Shown here: positions 41,749 to 50,507 of the stretch, piece by piece
How the letters are laid out: the number at the start of each line of letters is the position of its first letter
Position numbering within the stretch: position 1 is the stretch's first letter
DNA from: Acidimicrobiales bacterium
GTDB lineage: Bacteria > Actinomycetota > Acidimicrobiia > Acidimicrobiales > JAHEJN01
Assembly: GCA_024638845.1 (NCBI GenBank)
Contig: JAHEJN010000008.1
Coordinates: forward strand, 1-64,000
Direction: 5' to 3'
Length of the DNA: 64,000 bases
Made by a program: the position numbers and the translations under genes
Notes under the pieces: generated by a model
What the model saw: the letters and a program-made list of their open reading frames with translations, nothing else
What the model was told of the DNA's origin: nothing
Databases searched by the model: none

Positions 41749-43164
41749 GTGCCGTTGCGCGTCGCCGCTGCCCGCTCCGTCCCCGTCGCCGCCGACCTGG
41801 TTGCCACCCTGGTGTCGACCGAAGCGCTCGCGTCCGGCCTCGAGTCGGCCGATCGTGCTGCCGTCGACGCACAGGGATTCGAAGCCGATGTCGGTTCGAC
41901 GGCGCGGGTCGCCCAGCAGGGCCGACCCGGGCTGCTCGTCGGGGTCGGCGGCATCGACACGACCCCCGCCGATCTCCGCAAGGCGGGAGCGGCCATGGCC
42001 CGAGCCGCCCGGCGGGTGAAGCATGCAGCCGTCGATGCGTCGTCTCTCGACGACCCGGAGCTGAGGGCCTTCATCGAGGGAGTGCTGCTCGGTGCCTACG
42101 CCTACGACGACCTCAAGTCCGATCCGAAGCCGGTGGCGCTCACGAAGGTGTCGATTGTCGGAGCGGGCAAGCGGACCATCGATCGAGCGGCTGCCATCAC
42201 CGACGCAGTGAACTGGGCCCGCGACCAGGTGAACCGTCCGGGTGGGTCGCTGACTCCTGAGGCCTTCGCCGACGAAGCCGCGGCGCTCGCCGCCCGCAGT
42301 GGGCTGAAGTGCAAGGTCATGACTCGTGCCGCGATCGAGCGGGCCAAGCTGGGCGGGCTGCTCGGAGTGAACCGAGGGTCGTTCCGTGAGCCCCGACTCG
42401 TGCAGCTCACCTACACGCCTCCGGGCAAGGCCAAGGCACACCTCGCGCTGGTGGGCAAGGGCATCACCTTCGATTCGGGTGGGCTGTCGATCAAGCCTGC
42501 CGCGGGGATGATGACCATGAAGTGCGACATGGCCGGTGGTGCCGCCGTGCTCGGTGCCATGGCCGCGATCGCCGCGGTGAAGCCCAAGGTGAAGGTCACG
42601 GCCTTCGTCCCGATGACCGACAACATGACCGGCCCCGACGCCACCCGCCCCGGTGACGTGCTCACCGCCCGCAACGGCAAGACCATCGAGGTGCTCAACA
42701 CCGACGCCGAGGGTCGCTTGATCCTCGCCGACGCCCTCGCTCTGGCCAGCGAAGCGAAACCCGACGCGATCGTCGACTGCGCGACGCTCACCGGCGCATG
42801 CATGGTGGCGCTCGGCCGCTCCTACGCAGGGGTGATGGGTAACGATCGCGACTGGGTCGATCAGGTCGTGAGCTCGGCCGATCGGGCAGGGGAGCTGGCA
42901 TGGGCGCTGCCGCTGCCCGGCGAGTATCGCAAGCTTCTCGACTCGACCGTCGCCGACATGAAGAACATCGGCGGCGCCCACGGCGGCGCGCTCACGGCCG
43001 GTCTGTTCCTGAAGGAGTTCGTGGCCGAGGACATCCCCTGGGCCCACATCGACATGGCCGGGCCGTCGTTCAACGACACCGTGAACGGTGAGCACCCCAA
43101 GGGCGGCACCGGGTACGGCGTGCGCACGCTCGTGCAGCTGGCCGACACCTTCGAGCGGGGCTGA
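41749..43164 (+). CDS. pepA: leucyl aminopeptidase, M17 family
   Basis: 471 residues from GTG preceded by AAGGAG. The C-terminal catalytic domain holds the two-zinc signature: KGITFDSGGLSIKP with the first Lys/Asp ligands, MKCDMAGGAAV, then NTDAEGRLIL with the M17 hallmark Asp-Glu-Arg. The N-terminal ~155 residues are the usual macro-like domain. Cytoplasmic hexamer releasing N-terminal residues from peptides. It stands alone, between an unrelated plus-strand gene and a convergent gene 12 bp away. Confidence 0.95.
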   Translation: MPLRVAAARSVPVAADLVATLVSTEALASGLESADRAAVDAQGFEADVGSTARVAQQGRPGLLVGVGGIDTTPADLRKAGAAMARAARRVKHAAVDASSLDDPELRAFIEGVLLGAYAYDDLKSDPKPVALTKVSIVGAGKRTIDRAAAITDAVNWARDQVNRPGGSLTPEAFADEAAALAARSGLKCKVMTRAAIERAKLGGLLGVNRGSFREPRLVQLTYTPPGKAKAHLALVGKGITFDSGGLSIKPAAGMMTMKCDMAGGAAVLGAMAAIAAVKPKVKVTAFVPMTDNMTGPDATRPGDVLTARNGKTIEVLNTDAEGRLILADALALASEAKPDAIVDCATLTGACMVALGRSYAGVMGNDRDWVDQVVSSADRAGELAWALPLPGEYRKLLDSTVADMKNIGGAHGGALTAGLFLKEFVAEDIPWAHIDMAGPSFNDTVNGEHPKGGTGYGVRTLVQLADTFERG

Positions 43165-43176
43165 TCGGGCGGAGGT

Positions 43177-43821
43177 TCACGCCGCGTCCGACGCCGAATC
43201 CGACGACGAGCCCGCCGTCGGCGCGCCCTGACCGGAGGGGTGGGCCAGGCGCGAGAGCGCCCACCCGGCAGCATCGTTGGCGACCGCCGGCGAGATACGC
43301 CAACCATGGAGCTGGTTCTCGATGCGCCGCCGATCGTCGCCGAGCTCGGCCAGCACGGCTGCGAGGCATCGGCTTCGATGTTGCTCGCGGTGTTGGTGCT
43401 CTGCATCGTCATCGAGATGGCGGCGATGGTCGTGGGCGCGCCCGAGATGCTCGGGAAGCTTGGCGATCTGGCGTCGCTTCAGCTCGGGCAACCGGCGGCG
43501 CACGTGGAGCTGGTCGCCAGCGGGCCGTACGAGATCGAACAGTGTGAGTCGGCCGATGGTGCGGGTGAAGGGGGCGTTGGCGCCGGTTCCGCGGCCGAGG
43601 CCGATCTCGGAGGCCAGATCGGCGGGGCTGCACAGGAACCCGTCGGGGTCGTGGTCGAACGCCGTGGCGAATCGACGCATGATCCAGGTTCCGGATGGAC
43701 CGAGGATGCCGAGCCAATAGTCTTCGACATAGGTCGAACGAGGGTCGTGGCCAGTGCCGTCGATGTCGGGTTCGTCCCAGGGAAGGACGGTGAGGAGGTC
43801 GGGCAGGGCGGCCGTGGGCAT
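43177..43821 (-). CDS. conserved actinobacterial-type hypothetical protein, possible winged-helix
   Basis: 214 residues. The ATG has GGAG 7 nt upstream. The central part (YWLGILGPSGTWIMRRFA to FTRTIGRLTLFDLVRP and DQLHVRRRLPELKRRQIAKLP, ~35-115) has the helix-helix-strand rhythm of a winged-helix domain and resembles uncharacterised proteins from actinobacteria (from memory). The tail is His/Arg-rich then Ser/Asp/Ala-rich. No enzyme motif is seen. Possible DNA-binding protein; function not assigned. Confidence 0.65.
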   Translation of the reverse strand: MPTAALPDLLTVLPWDEPDIDGTGHDPRSTYVEDYWLGILGPSGTWIMRRFATAFDHDPDGFLCSPADLASEIGLGRGTGANAPFTRTIGRLTLFDLVRPAGDQLHVRRRLPELKRRQIAKLPEHLGRAHDHRRHLDDDAEHQHREQHRSRCLAAVLAELGDDRRRIENQLHGWRISPAVANDAAGWALSRLAHPSGQGAPTAGSSSDSASDAA

Positions 43822-43888
43822 GATGGGCTCCGAGGTAGGGAGAACGATGGTGTCGGGAACAATCGCTGAGACCGGGGAAGCCTCGGCT

Positions 43889-43978
43889 ATGGTCCCTCAG
43901 GTTTTTGGATATTTCAACCCCTTTCGTGATTTTCCGTGTTCCACGTCCGCCGTCGGGGGTCGGGGCGGGTGGCGATGA
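43889..43978 (+). other. possible 29-residue upstream ORF before the sirtuin
   Basis: ATG 43889 opens a frame (MVPQVFGYFNPFRD...) that ends in TGA overlapping the sirtuin start as ATGA. The nearest upstream box, AAGCCT, is weak and only 5 nt away. An AT-rich patch (43900-43935) unusual for this window lies inside. Confidence 0.3.
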
Positions 43979-44748
43979 ACGAGGCAGTCGTTCGACGGGC
44001 GGCCGTGCTGGTGGCCGAGGCCCAACGCATCGTGGTTCTCACCGGCGCGGGTATCTCGACCGATTCGGGCATTCCCGACTTCCGTGGTCCGAACGGGCTC
44101 TGGACCCGTGATCCCGACGCGGAGAAGGCGTCGGACATCCGCTTCTATCTGGCCGACGCCGATCTTCGGCGGCGGGCCTGGGCCCGGCGCGCGGCAGGAA
44201 CGCTGTGGGCGACCGTGGCCCCCAATGCCGGCCACCGGGCTCTGGTTTCCCTGGAGACCAACGGCAAGCTCGACGTCCTGGTGACCCAGAACGTCGACGA
44301 GCTCCACCAGCTCGCCGGATCGGACCCGGCCAGGGTCATCGAGATCCACGGGACGACCCGGAAGGCGGCCTGCCTCGACTGCGGCACGCGTTGGCCGATG
44401 GAGAAGATCCTCGATCGGGTCCGTGCCGGTGAGGACGACCCGCGTTGCGAGGAGTGCGACGGCATCGTGAAGTCGGCCACGGTCTCGTTCGGCCAGAGCC
44501 TGGTGGCGGCTGATCTGCTGGCGGCCGAGGAGGCGACGCGGCGGTGTGACCTCCTGCTGGCCGTCGGCACCAGTCTCCAGGTGTATCCCGTGAACAACCT
44601 CGTGCCGCTCGCCTCCCAGGCGGGCGCGCAGGTGGTCATCGTGAACGCCGAACCGACCCCGATGGATCAGTACGCGGCGGCGATCGTCAGGGGCTCGATC
44701 AGCGAGGTGCTGCCGATGATCGTCGGCGCAGAGGGTGGCACGGAATGA
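43975..44748 (+). CDS. sirtuin NAD-dependent protein deacylase
   Basis: 257 residues from ATG 43975. LTGAGISTDSGIPDFRGPNGLW is the NAD signature, TQNVDELHQLAG the second, and E-I-H-G the catalytic histidine. Zinc cysteines are in CLDCG and CEECDG. SFGQSL and GTSLQVYP complete the fold. Cytoplasmic removal of acetyl or longer acyl groups from lysines, consuming NAD. The presence of both zinc pairs and all NAD motifs indicates an active enzyme. Probably one of the class U/III bacterial sirtuins, but the class was not tested. Confidence 0.93.
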   Translation: MNEAVVRRAAVLVAEAQRIVVLTGAGISTDSGIPDFRGPNGLWTRDPDAEKASDIRFYLADADLRRRAWARRAAGTLWATVAPNAGHRALVSLETNGKLDVLVTQNVDELHQLAGSDPARVIEIHGTTRKAACLDCGTRWPMEKILDRVRAGEDDPRCEECDGIVKSATVSFGQSLVAADLLAAEEATRRCDLLLAVGTSLQVYPVNNLVPLASQAGAQVVIVNAEPTPMDQYAAAIVRGSISEVLPMIVGAEGGTE

Positions 44749-44788
44749 GCTCCGACCTCCGCGTGGTTTCAATACCCGACCGACTTGG

Positions 44789-44794
44789 TAGGGT
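44789..44794 (+). promoter_or_regulatory. candidate -10 box (TAGGGT)
   Basis: TAGGGT lies about 40 nt before ATG 44834. The leader contains GGGAGAA as ribosome site. Confidence 0.4.
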
Positions 44795-44833
44795 TTGGTT
44801 TCCCGCCATCCGTGCGTGAGGGAGAATCGTTCC

Positions 44834-46012
44834 ATGGCCACATTCCGAGATCTGCTCACCGAGGCGAAGGCTCGCATTCGGGAGGTCGACACCCACGGCG
44901 CCGAGGAGATCCTGGCGCAGCCCGGCGCCATCCTGCTCGACGTCCGTGAACCCGACGAGTTCGAGCAGGGGGCGATCCCCGGAGCGGTGCACATTCCGCG
45001 GGGCCAGCTCGAGTCCAACGTCGAGAACCGCATACCCGACCGGGCCGCGACGATCGTGGTCCAGTGCGCCGGAGGTGTGCGCTCGGCCTTCGCGGCCGAC
45101 ACGCTCCAGCAGCTCGGATACACCGACGTCGTGTCGATGGACGGCGGGTTCAACAAGTGGAAGGACGAGGGACGGGCCTGGTCGACTCCACGCACCCTCG
45201 ACCCCGGACAACGCAATCGCTACCAGCGGCACCTGCTTCTGCCCGAGGTCGGCGAAGAGGGACAGCTGAAGCTGCTCGACGCCAAGGTGCTGCTCCTCGG
45301 TGCCGGTGGTCTCGGGTCTCCTGCGGCGCTGTATCTGGCCGCGGCCGGGGTGGGGACCCTCGGCATCGTCGACATGGATGTCGTCGACGAGTCGAACCTC
45401 CAGCGTCAGATCCTCCACAATCTCGATCGCATCGGCCATCGCAAGGTCGACTCGGCCAAGAAGACCCTCACCTCGCTGAATCCCGACATCGACGTCGTGA
45501 CCTACGACGTGCGTCTCGATGCCTCGAACATGGAGGACGTCATCAGCGGCTACGACGTGGTGGTCGACGGCGCCGACAACTTCCCCGTGCGCTACATGCT
45601 CAACGACGCGTCGGTGAAGCTGGGCATCCCCGTGGTGCACGGCTCGATCTTCCGCTTCGAAGGTCAGATGACGGTGTTCGACCCGAGGAACGGTCCCACC
45701 TACCGCGACATGATTCCGGAGCCACCGCCCGCCGAGCTGGCTCCCAGCTGTGCCGAGGCCGGAGTGCTCGGCGTGCTGCCGGGCATCGTCGGCTCGATCC
45801 AGGCGCTCGAGGCGATCAAGATCATCCTCGGCTACGGCGAAACCCTCGCCGGCCGCCTGCTCACCTTCGACGCGACCGAGATGAGCTTCCGTGAGTACAA
45901 GCTCAACATCGATCCGACCAACGAGATCACCTGGGTCAATCGCAGTCGAATCGTCGTGAGCGAGCTCGACGGCCTGTGCGCGCCGGTGCCTCTGGCTCCG
46001 CCCGTCAGCTGA
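44834..46012 (+). CDS. rhodanese-ThiF/MoeB fusion, sulfur-carrier adenylyltransferase
   Basis: 392 residues. The N-terminal rhodanese domain (~10-115) has LLDVREPDEFEQGAIPGA and the active cysteine in VVQCAGGVRSA. The ThiF/MoeB domain (~125-370) has YQRHLLLPEVG, LLLGAGGLGSPAALYLAAAG, the D-x-D-x-V-D-x-S-N-L-x-R-Q nucleotide region, and catalytic PSCAEAGVLG. The zinc CxxC pairs of E. coli MoeB are absent. MoeZ-type enzymes carry the rhodanese at the C-terminus; here it is N-terminal. Activates a ThiS- or MoaD-like carrier by adenylation and thiocarboxylation. Confidence 0.9.
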   Translation: MATFRDLLTEAKARIREVDTHGAEEILAQPGAILLDVREPDEFEQGAIPGAVHIPRGQLESNVENRIPDRAATIVVQCAGGVRSAFAADTLQQLGYTDVVSMDGGFNKWKDEGRAWSTPRTLDPGQRNRYQRHLLLPEVGEEGQLKLLDAKVLLLGAGGLGSPAALYLAAAGVGTLGIVDMDVVDESNLQRQILHNLDRIGHRKVDSAKKTLTSLNPDIDVVTYDVRLDASNMEDVISGYDVVVDGADNFPVRYMLNDASVKLGIPVVHGSIFRFEGQMTVFDPRNGPTYRDMIPEPPPAELAPSCAEAGVLGVLPGIVGSIQALEAIKIILGYGETLAGRLLTFDATEMSFREYKLNIDPTNEITWVNRSRIVVSELDGLCAPVPLAPPVS

Positions 46013-46925
46013 GCTCTGGCGCCCCCGCCGCTCGACGAGCCCATAGTCGTCCGAGGGCCATGTAGAAGAGAACCGCAGTCACCTCGACCACGATGTTGAT
46101 GACGCGATGGGCGACCGAGGCCCCCACGCTCGACACCGCCGCACCGGAGATCAGCCCGACGAGCACGGCCTCGCGAACCCCGACGCCGCTGGGAAGGGGC
46201 AGTACCACGAAGCCGGCCGTCCACGCCACCATGAACACCACGACGAGTGACACCAGGTCGGTGTCGGTCCCGAGCGGCTGCACGAGCACCGCGTAGCCGA
46301 GGGCGGTCGCTGTCAACGACACGGCGTTCCACGCTGCGCTGACGAGGATGGCGCGTTGCGACGGCAGATCGTCGGGCGGAGGTACCCGTCGGAAAACGCG
46401 ACCGGCGATGCTCACCGCTGCGGCCATCAGCGGTCGCCAGAGGACCAGCGGCGACGCGAACCCGACGAGGCACAGCACGCGCGCCCATCCGGGAAGCGCG
46501 GTGTCGGCGAGCGACAACGCGCCGACGGCCACCCCCCCGGTTGCCACGACCGACAGCGCGATCACGGGAAGCCCCAGCGCCAGACGCGATGTGCTCACCT
46601 GGTCGCTGCGGGACATCGCGACCATGCCGGTGACCTGCACCAGGCCCCCGCCGGGAACGTACTTTCCGAGCTGGGACAACAGCATGGCGCCGGTCAGCGT
46701 GCGTCGCTGGGCGGGAGCCTCGAACAGCGCCACCCATGCCCTGGTCGCCGTGTAGAGCCAGACCGCGGCACACAGCGCGGCGAGCACCCATCGTCCCGGT
46801 GGGGGCAGCACCTCCTCGTCGGCCTGCCCCAACGCCGCCCAGAGCGCCAGCCCCGCGGCGAGGAGGCCGCCGACCAGGAAGCTGCCGACCAGGAGGCGGC
46901 GTGTGAGCACGGTGCGTTCGCTCAC
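46005..46925 (-). CDS. polytopic membrane protein, LPG-synthase/flippase-like (UPF0104)
   Basis: 306 residues from GTG 46925, overlapping the methyltransferase stop as GTGA. About eight hydrophobic helices. LSQLGKYVPGGGLVQVTGM and LPLPSGVGVREAVLVGLI match the two signature stretches (G-K-Y-x-P-G and P-x-G-x-G-x-R-E) of the lysylphosphatidylglycerol synthase TM family, used in lipid or lipid-linked-sugar flipping. Third gene of a minus operon after a GT4 and a methyltransferase. It overlaps the convergent ThiF gene by 8 bp. Confidence 0.85.
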   Translation of the reverse strand: MSERTVLTRRLLVGSFLVGGLLAAGLALWAALGQADEEVLPPPGRWVLAALCAAVWLYTATRAWVALFEAPAQRRTLTGAMLLSQLGKYVPGGGLVQVTGMVAMSRSDQVSTSRLALGLPVIALSVVATGGVAVGALSLADTALPGWARVLCLVGFASPLVLWRPLMAAAVSIAGRVFRRVPPPDDLPSQRAILVSAAWNAVSLTATALGYAVLVQPLGTDTDLVSLVVVFMVAWTAGFVVLPLPSGVGVREAVLVGLISGAAVSSVGASVAHRVINIVVEVTAVLFYMALGRLWARRAAGAPELS

Positions 46926-47659
46926 GGCGCGACGCGAGCCGTACCGACGAGGCCAGGGCCCAGATGGCGGAGGGGATTGAAGCGCTGTACCAGGCGGAAT
47001 GGCCAGGTAGCGACATCGACGAGGGCGCCGGCCCACGACGGTGGTTGGCGGAGCCGCCCGCTTCCGGCCGTTCGATCGGCGACCGCATCGGGTAACTCAC
47101 CGCTGCGGCGCTGATCCCGCCGTGCGAGCAGGTTCCGCGCCCATTCGAGGAGATAGCCGAGAGGGAAGCCGTAGGCCCGGACCTCGATGTCGACCAGGCC
47201 GGCGCCGGCCAGCAGGTCGTGCAGGTCCGACGGGTCGTAGCGGCGGAGATGGCCGACCCCGACATCGGCGGCGGCGAAGCGGTGACGGTGGGCGGGCACC
47301 GATACGAGGACGAGCGCCCCCGGCCGCAGATGCGCCACCCACCGGGCCAGCTCGCCGGCGTCGTCGTCGAGGTGCTCGAGTACCTCGAAGGAGGTCAGGA
47401 GATCGAAGTCGGTGTCGGTCACACTCTCGATCGACGCCACCATGCGACCCGACGACGACACCCGGCCGGCCGCCGTTGCTCGCGACCGGTCGTCGGGCTC
47501 GACGCCGACGTAGTCGCCGAGCCGGTCGAGGCGGGCGGCAACGGCGCCCGACCCGGCACCGACCTCGAGGATCTTGTTCGGCGGTGCCATCCGATCGAGC
47601 TTTCGCTCGATCACGTCCCACCGCAGCCGGGCGGCGGGGGACAGCGCAGGAAGACTCAT
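46922..47659 (-). CDS. class I SAM-dependent methyltransferase
   Basis: 245 residues from ATG 47659, ATGA overlap with the GT4 gene. ILEVGAGSGAVAARL is SAM motif I, VGVEPDDRSRA strand 2, and DLLTSFEVLEHLDDDAGEL the post-II region of the Methyltransf_11/23 group. Downstream LVLVSVPAHRHRF and HLRRYDPSDLHDLLAGAGL are common in glycan-locus methyltransferases. Its place between a GT4 and a flippase-like protein suggests modification of a lipid-linked sugar. Confidence 0.85.
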   Translation of the reverse strand: MSLPALSPAARLRWDVIERKLDRMAPPNKILEVGAGSGAVAARLDRLGDYVGVEPDDRSRATAAGRVSSSGRMVASIESVTDTDFDLLTSFEVLEHLDDDAGELARWVAHLRPGALVLVSVPAHRHRFAAADVGVGHLRRYDPSDLHDLLAGAGLVDIEVRAYGFPLGYLLEWARNLLARRDQRRSGELPDAVADRTAGSGRLRQPPSWAGALVDVATWPFRLVQRFNPLRHLGPGLVGTARVAP

Positions 47660-48747
47660 GCCTCCGCGAACCCCAGGGCACGCACCAATGGTCGGCAGAC
47701 GGACTGCGGCCGGAACGAATCGGCCAGTCGGGCGGCTGCCTCGCGGAGCTCGGCCAGACGTGCCGGGTCGTCGGCCAGCTCGGCGAGCGTTGCCGCGAGC
47801 TCGTGTCCGTCGCCCGCAGCCACGTAGGCCGCTGCGTCGTCGAGGACCCGCCGCTGCGGCGGCGTATCGGCCGTCACGATGGCGCAACCCGCCGCGACCC
47901 CCTGGAACACCTTGTTGGGCACGACCCGAGCCGCCTTGGGCGTCGTCCCGAAGATGCCGAGACACACGTGGTGCTCGTTGACCACGGCGGCGAGCTCGCT
48001 CGCCTCGACCCAGTCGATCCAATCCACCACCTCGCGGGACGAGGTGCCGGCGAGGCGTTCACAGCCAGCTCGGTCCTGGCCGTCGCCGATCATCGTGAAC
48101 GAGATGTCACGGCGATGGTCGAGGGCACCGATGGCCTCGCCGATCGCGTGGGTTCCCTGGAGTGGTGTGTACAGCCCGAAGAAGACCACGCGCAGCACGT
48201 CGCCAGGGAGAGCCGGATCCCGGAACCACGACAAGGGCGCGCCGACGGGGACCACGATCGGGTTCTCGGCCGGGCACGTCGCAGCCTGCTCGGTCGTGTC
48301 GACGAGGACGACATCGGCGGCGGCCACGGCCCGACGGTCGATCGACGAGAGAAGTCGGGCGATCATCGACGAGGCGGCGACGCCGCGGTCGACCGAGGTG
48401 TCGCCGAGGCCGACGAGGTAGTCGAGGACGATGGGCGCCCCGAAACGGCGGCGCGCCAGATGCACGTCGAAGTGGCCGAGATACCCCACGACCACGATGT
48501 CGGCGGTCACGTTCCTGCCCCTGCGCCAGAGCGCCAACCAGGCGCGGGCGATGCGCCAGGCCAGAGCGGGAGCCTTCCACGGCCTGGCGAGCAGCTCGAC
48601 ACGGGCCCCCGTCGGGAAGTCGAGCCGTTCGTTGATCTCGACCACGTCGAAGCCGTGGGCAGCCAAGCCTTCCTGCAGCACGCTGACGCGAGGATGGACG
48701 CCGACGTCGTAGGTGCCGAAGAAGACGGCGGTCGGTTGACCCTGCAC
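47656..48747 (-). CDS. glycosyltransferase family 4-like
   Basis: 363 residues from GTG 48747, which lies 8 nt after TACGCT; an upstream open extension overlaps the divergent rmlA gene and was trimmed. VVVGYLGHFDVHLAR and the donor half VVFFGLYTPLQGTHAIGEAI, WVEASELAAVVNEHHVCLGIFGTTPKAARVVPNKVFQGVAAGCAIVTADTP mark the GT-B fold. The E-x7-E motif is replaced by N-K-V-F-Q, as in the GT4 lineage that transfers onto lipid-linked glycans. First gene of a three-gene minus operon. Confidence 0.82.
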   Translation of the reverse strand: MQGQPTAVFFGTYDVGVHPRVSVLQEGLAAHGFDVVEINERLDFPTGARVELLARPWKAPALAWRIARAWLALWRRGRNVTADIVVVGYLGHFDVHLARRRFGAPIVLDYLVGLGDTSVDRGVAASSMIARLLSSIDRRAVAAADVVLVDTTEQAATCPAENPIVVPVGAPLSWFRDPALPGDVLRVVFFGLYTPLQGTHAIGEAIGALDHRRDISFTMIGDGQDRAGCERLAGTSSREVVDWIDWVEASELAAVVNEHHVCLGIFGTTPKAARVVPNKVFQGVAAGCAIVTADTPPQRRVLDDAAAYVAAGDGHELAATLAELADDPARLAELREAAARLADSFRPQSVCRPLVRALGFAEA

Positions 48748-48755
48748 GGTGCGCG

Positions 48756-48761
48756 AGCGTA
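48756..48761 (-). promoter_or_regulatory. -10 box of leaderless promoter (TACGCT)
   Basis: TACGCT on the minus strand, 8 nt before GTG 48747. Confidence 0.5.
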
Positions 48762-48812
48762 GTGGCGCGACCCATGTGGGCGGTCGACGCAAGGGCCGAC
48801 GCATCCAACCGG

Positions 48813-48818
48813 TAGCAT
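48813..48818 (+). promoter_or_regulatory. -10 box of leaderless promoter (TAGCAT)
   Basis: TAGCAT on the plus strand, 8 nt before GTG 48827; divergent from the box at 48756-48761. Confidence 0.55.
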
Positions 48819-48826
48819 CGGCGCCT

Positions 48827-49918
48827 GTGAAAGGTCTGATTCTGTCGGGCGGTGCCGGGACCCGGCTACGGCCGATAACCCACACGAGCGCCAAGCAGTT
48901 GGTTCCCATCGCCAACAAGCCCATCCTCTTCTACGGCATCGAGGACATGGCCGCGGCCGGTATCTCCGAGATCGGCATCATCATCGGCGACACCGGAGAC
49001 GAGATCCGCGAGGCCGTGGGCAACGGATCGGAGTTCGGTGTCTCGATCACCTACATTCCCCAGGACGCCCCGCTCGGTCTCGCTCACTGCGTCCTGATCG
49101 CCCGTTCGTTCCTCGGCGACGACGACTTCATCATGTACCTCGGCGACAACATGCTCGAGCAGGGTCTGGTCGACTTCGTTTCGCGTTTCGAGACGGAGCG
49201 CAAGGCGAATGCCGGCACCAGTGCACCCGCGGCCCAGATCCTGTTGGCCAAGGTTCCCAACCCGACCGCCTTCGGCGTGGCCGAGCTGTCCTCCGACGGA
49301 GGATCGGTGGTACGGCTGGTCGAGAAGCCCGAGCATCCACCATCGGACCTCGCGTTGGTCGGCGTGTACCTGTTCGACTCCTCCATCCACGAGGCGGTGG
49401 CCGCCATCGAGCCCTCCGATCGGGGCGAGCTCGAGATCACCGACGCCATCCAGTGGCTCATCGACGCCGGCCGCCGGGTTCGTCACGAGGTGCTCGAAGG
49501 GTGGTGGATCGATACAGGCAAGAAGGATCCGCTGCTCGAATGCAATCGTCTGGTGCTCGACGTGTTGTCGCCGCGAAACGACGGCACCATCGACGCCGCC
49601 TCGAAGGTCGAGGGCAAGGTCGTCATCGAGGAGGGTGCAGTGATCGTGAACTCGACTCTCCGGGGCCCCCTGGTCATCGGCAGGAACACTCGTATCGAGC
49701 ACAGCTACATCGGCCCGTTCTCCTCGGTTGCGAACAACTGCTTGGTGCAGGATTCCGAGCTCGACCACAGCGTCGTGTTGCGCAATTCCACCATCATCGG
49801 CATCCCGCGTATCGTCGATTCGCTCATCGGCCGCAACACCACTGTGCAGCGATCGGCCGAGCGGCCCCAAGCCACCCGGCTGATGCTGGGCGACGACTCC
49901 CGAGTCGAGGTGGTCTGA
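48827..49918 (+). CDS. rmlA: glucose-1-phosphate thymidylyltransferase, long form
   Basis: 363 residues from GTG 48827. GLILSGGAGTRLRPITHTSAKQLVPI is the nucleotidyltransferase signature; YLGDNM the D-N metal motif; VEKPEHPPSD and GWWIDTGKKDPLL follow. The C-terminal ~120 residues (from ~245) are a left-handed beta-helix, as in the long RmlA/StrD group. Makes dTDP-glucose from dTTP and glucose-1-phosphate in the cytoplasm. First gene of a complete dTDP-L-rhamnose set; the family also makes precursors of other dTDP-6-deoxy sugars. Confidence 0.92.
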   Translation: MKGLILSGGAGTRLRPITHTSAKQLVPIANKPILFYGIEDMAAAGISEIGIIIGDTGDEIREAVGNGSEFGVSITYIPQDAPLGLAHCVLIARSFLGDDDFIMYLGDNMLEQGLVDFVSRFETERKANAGTSAPAAQILLAKVPNPTAFGVAELSSDGGSVVRLVEKPEHPPSDLALVGVYLFDSSIHEAVAAIEPSDRGELEITDAIQWLIDAGRRVRHEVLEGWWIDTGKKDPLLECNRLVLDVLSPRNDGTIDAASKVEGKVVIEEGAVIVNSTLRGPLVIGRNTRIEHSYIGPFSSVANNCLVQDSELDHSVVLRNSTIIGIPRIVDSLIGRNTTVQRSAERPQATRLMLGDDSRVEVV

Positions 49919-50488
49919 GTGCCCGAGCTGCATCCTCATGCCGACATCGACGGCGTCGTCGTCGTCGAGCCCGACATCCACGGTGACGAACGCGGCGTGT
50001 TCGTCGAGACCTACCGGCGTAGCTGGTTCGGGGGCCAACGCGAGATGATCCAGGGCAACCGCGCCGATCGTCAGGCCGGAGCCATCGTCGGGCTGCATTA
50101 TCACCTGCACCAGAGCGACTACTGGTACGTGCCGTTCGGGTCGTGTCGGGTGGTGCTCCACGATCTCCGCGAGGGCGGCCCCACCGACGGCGCCACCGTC
50201 TCCATCGACCTCGGTCTCCAGCCCGACGGCTCGTTCAGCCACAACGGCATCTACATCCCGCCTGGGGTCGCCCATGGCTTCTCGGCGCTCACCGACATGA
50301 CCATCACCTATCTCGTCGACGGCTACTACAACCCTGCCGACGAGCTCGGCGTGGCCTACGACGACCCCGAGATCGGAGCCGATTGGGGGGTCGACGACCC
50401 GGTACTGTCCGCTCGCGACCGGTCCAATCCCCGGCGAGCCGACATCGCGCCTCAGTGGCGTCCCCACCCGGGCCTTCGTACGACCTGA
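49919..50488 (+). CDS. rmlC: dTDP-4-dehydrorhamnose 3,5-epimerase-like cupin
   Basis: 189 residues; the GTG follows directly after the rmlA stop. DERGVFVETYRRSWF, then GLHYHLHQSDYWYV and GIYIPPGVAHGFSAL fit the RmlC cupin. The usual G-L-H-F-Q is G-L-H-Y-H here, and the Q-x-K-L-V following is replaced, so it is a divergent member, though the histidine expected for catalysis is kept. It is placed between rmlA and rmlB, which makes the RmlC role most likely. The C-terminal tail (Arg/Asp-rich) is unremarkable. Confidence 0.82.
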   Translation: MPELHPHADIDGVVVVEPDIHGDERGVFVETYRRSWFGGQREMIQGNRADRQAGAIVGLHYHLHQSDYWYVPFGSCRVVLHDLREGGPTDGATVSIDLGLQPDGSFSHNGIYIPPGVAHGFSALTDMTITYLVDGYYNPADELGVAYDDPEIGADWGVDDPVLSARDRSNPRRADIAPQWRPHPGLRTT

Positions 50489-50507
50489 CTCTGGAGAAGC
50501 AACGACA

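Noticed and set aside
40411-43095. 894-codon minus-strand frame opposite the PP-loop and pepA genes
   Set aside because: The plus-strand genes carry intact family motifs; the antisense frame is His/Gly/Asp-rich without any motif, a high-GC shadow.
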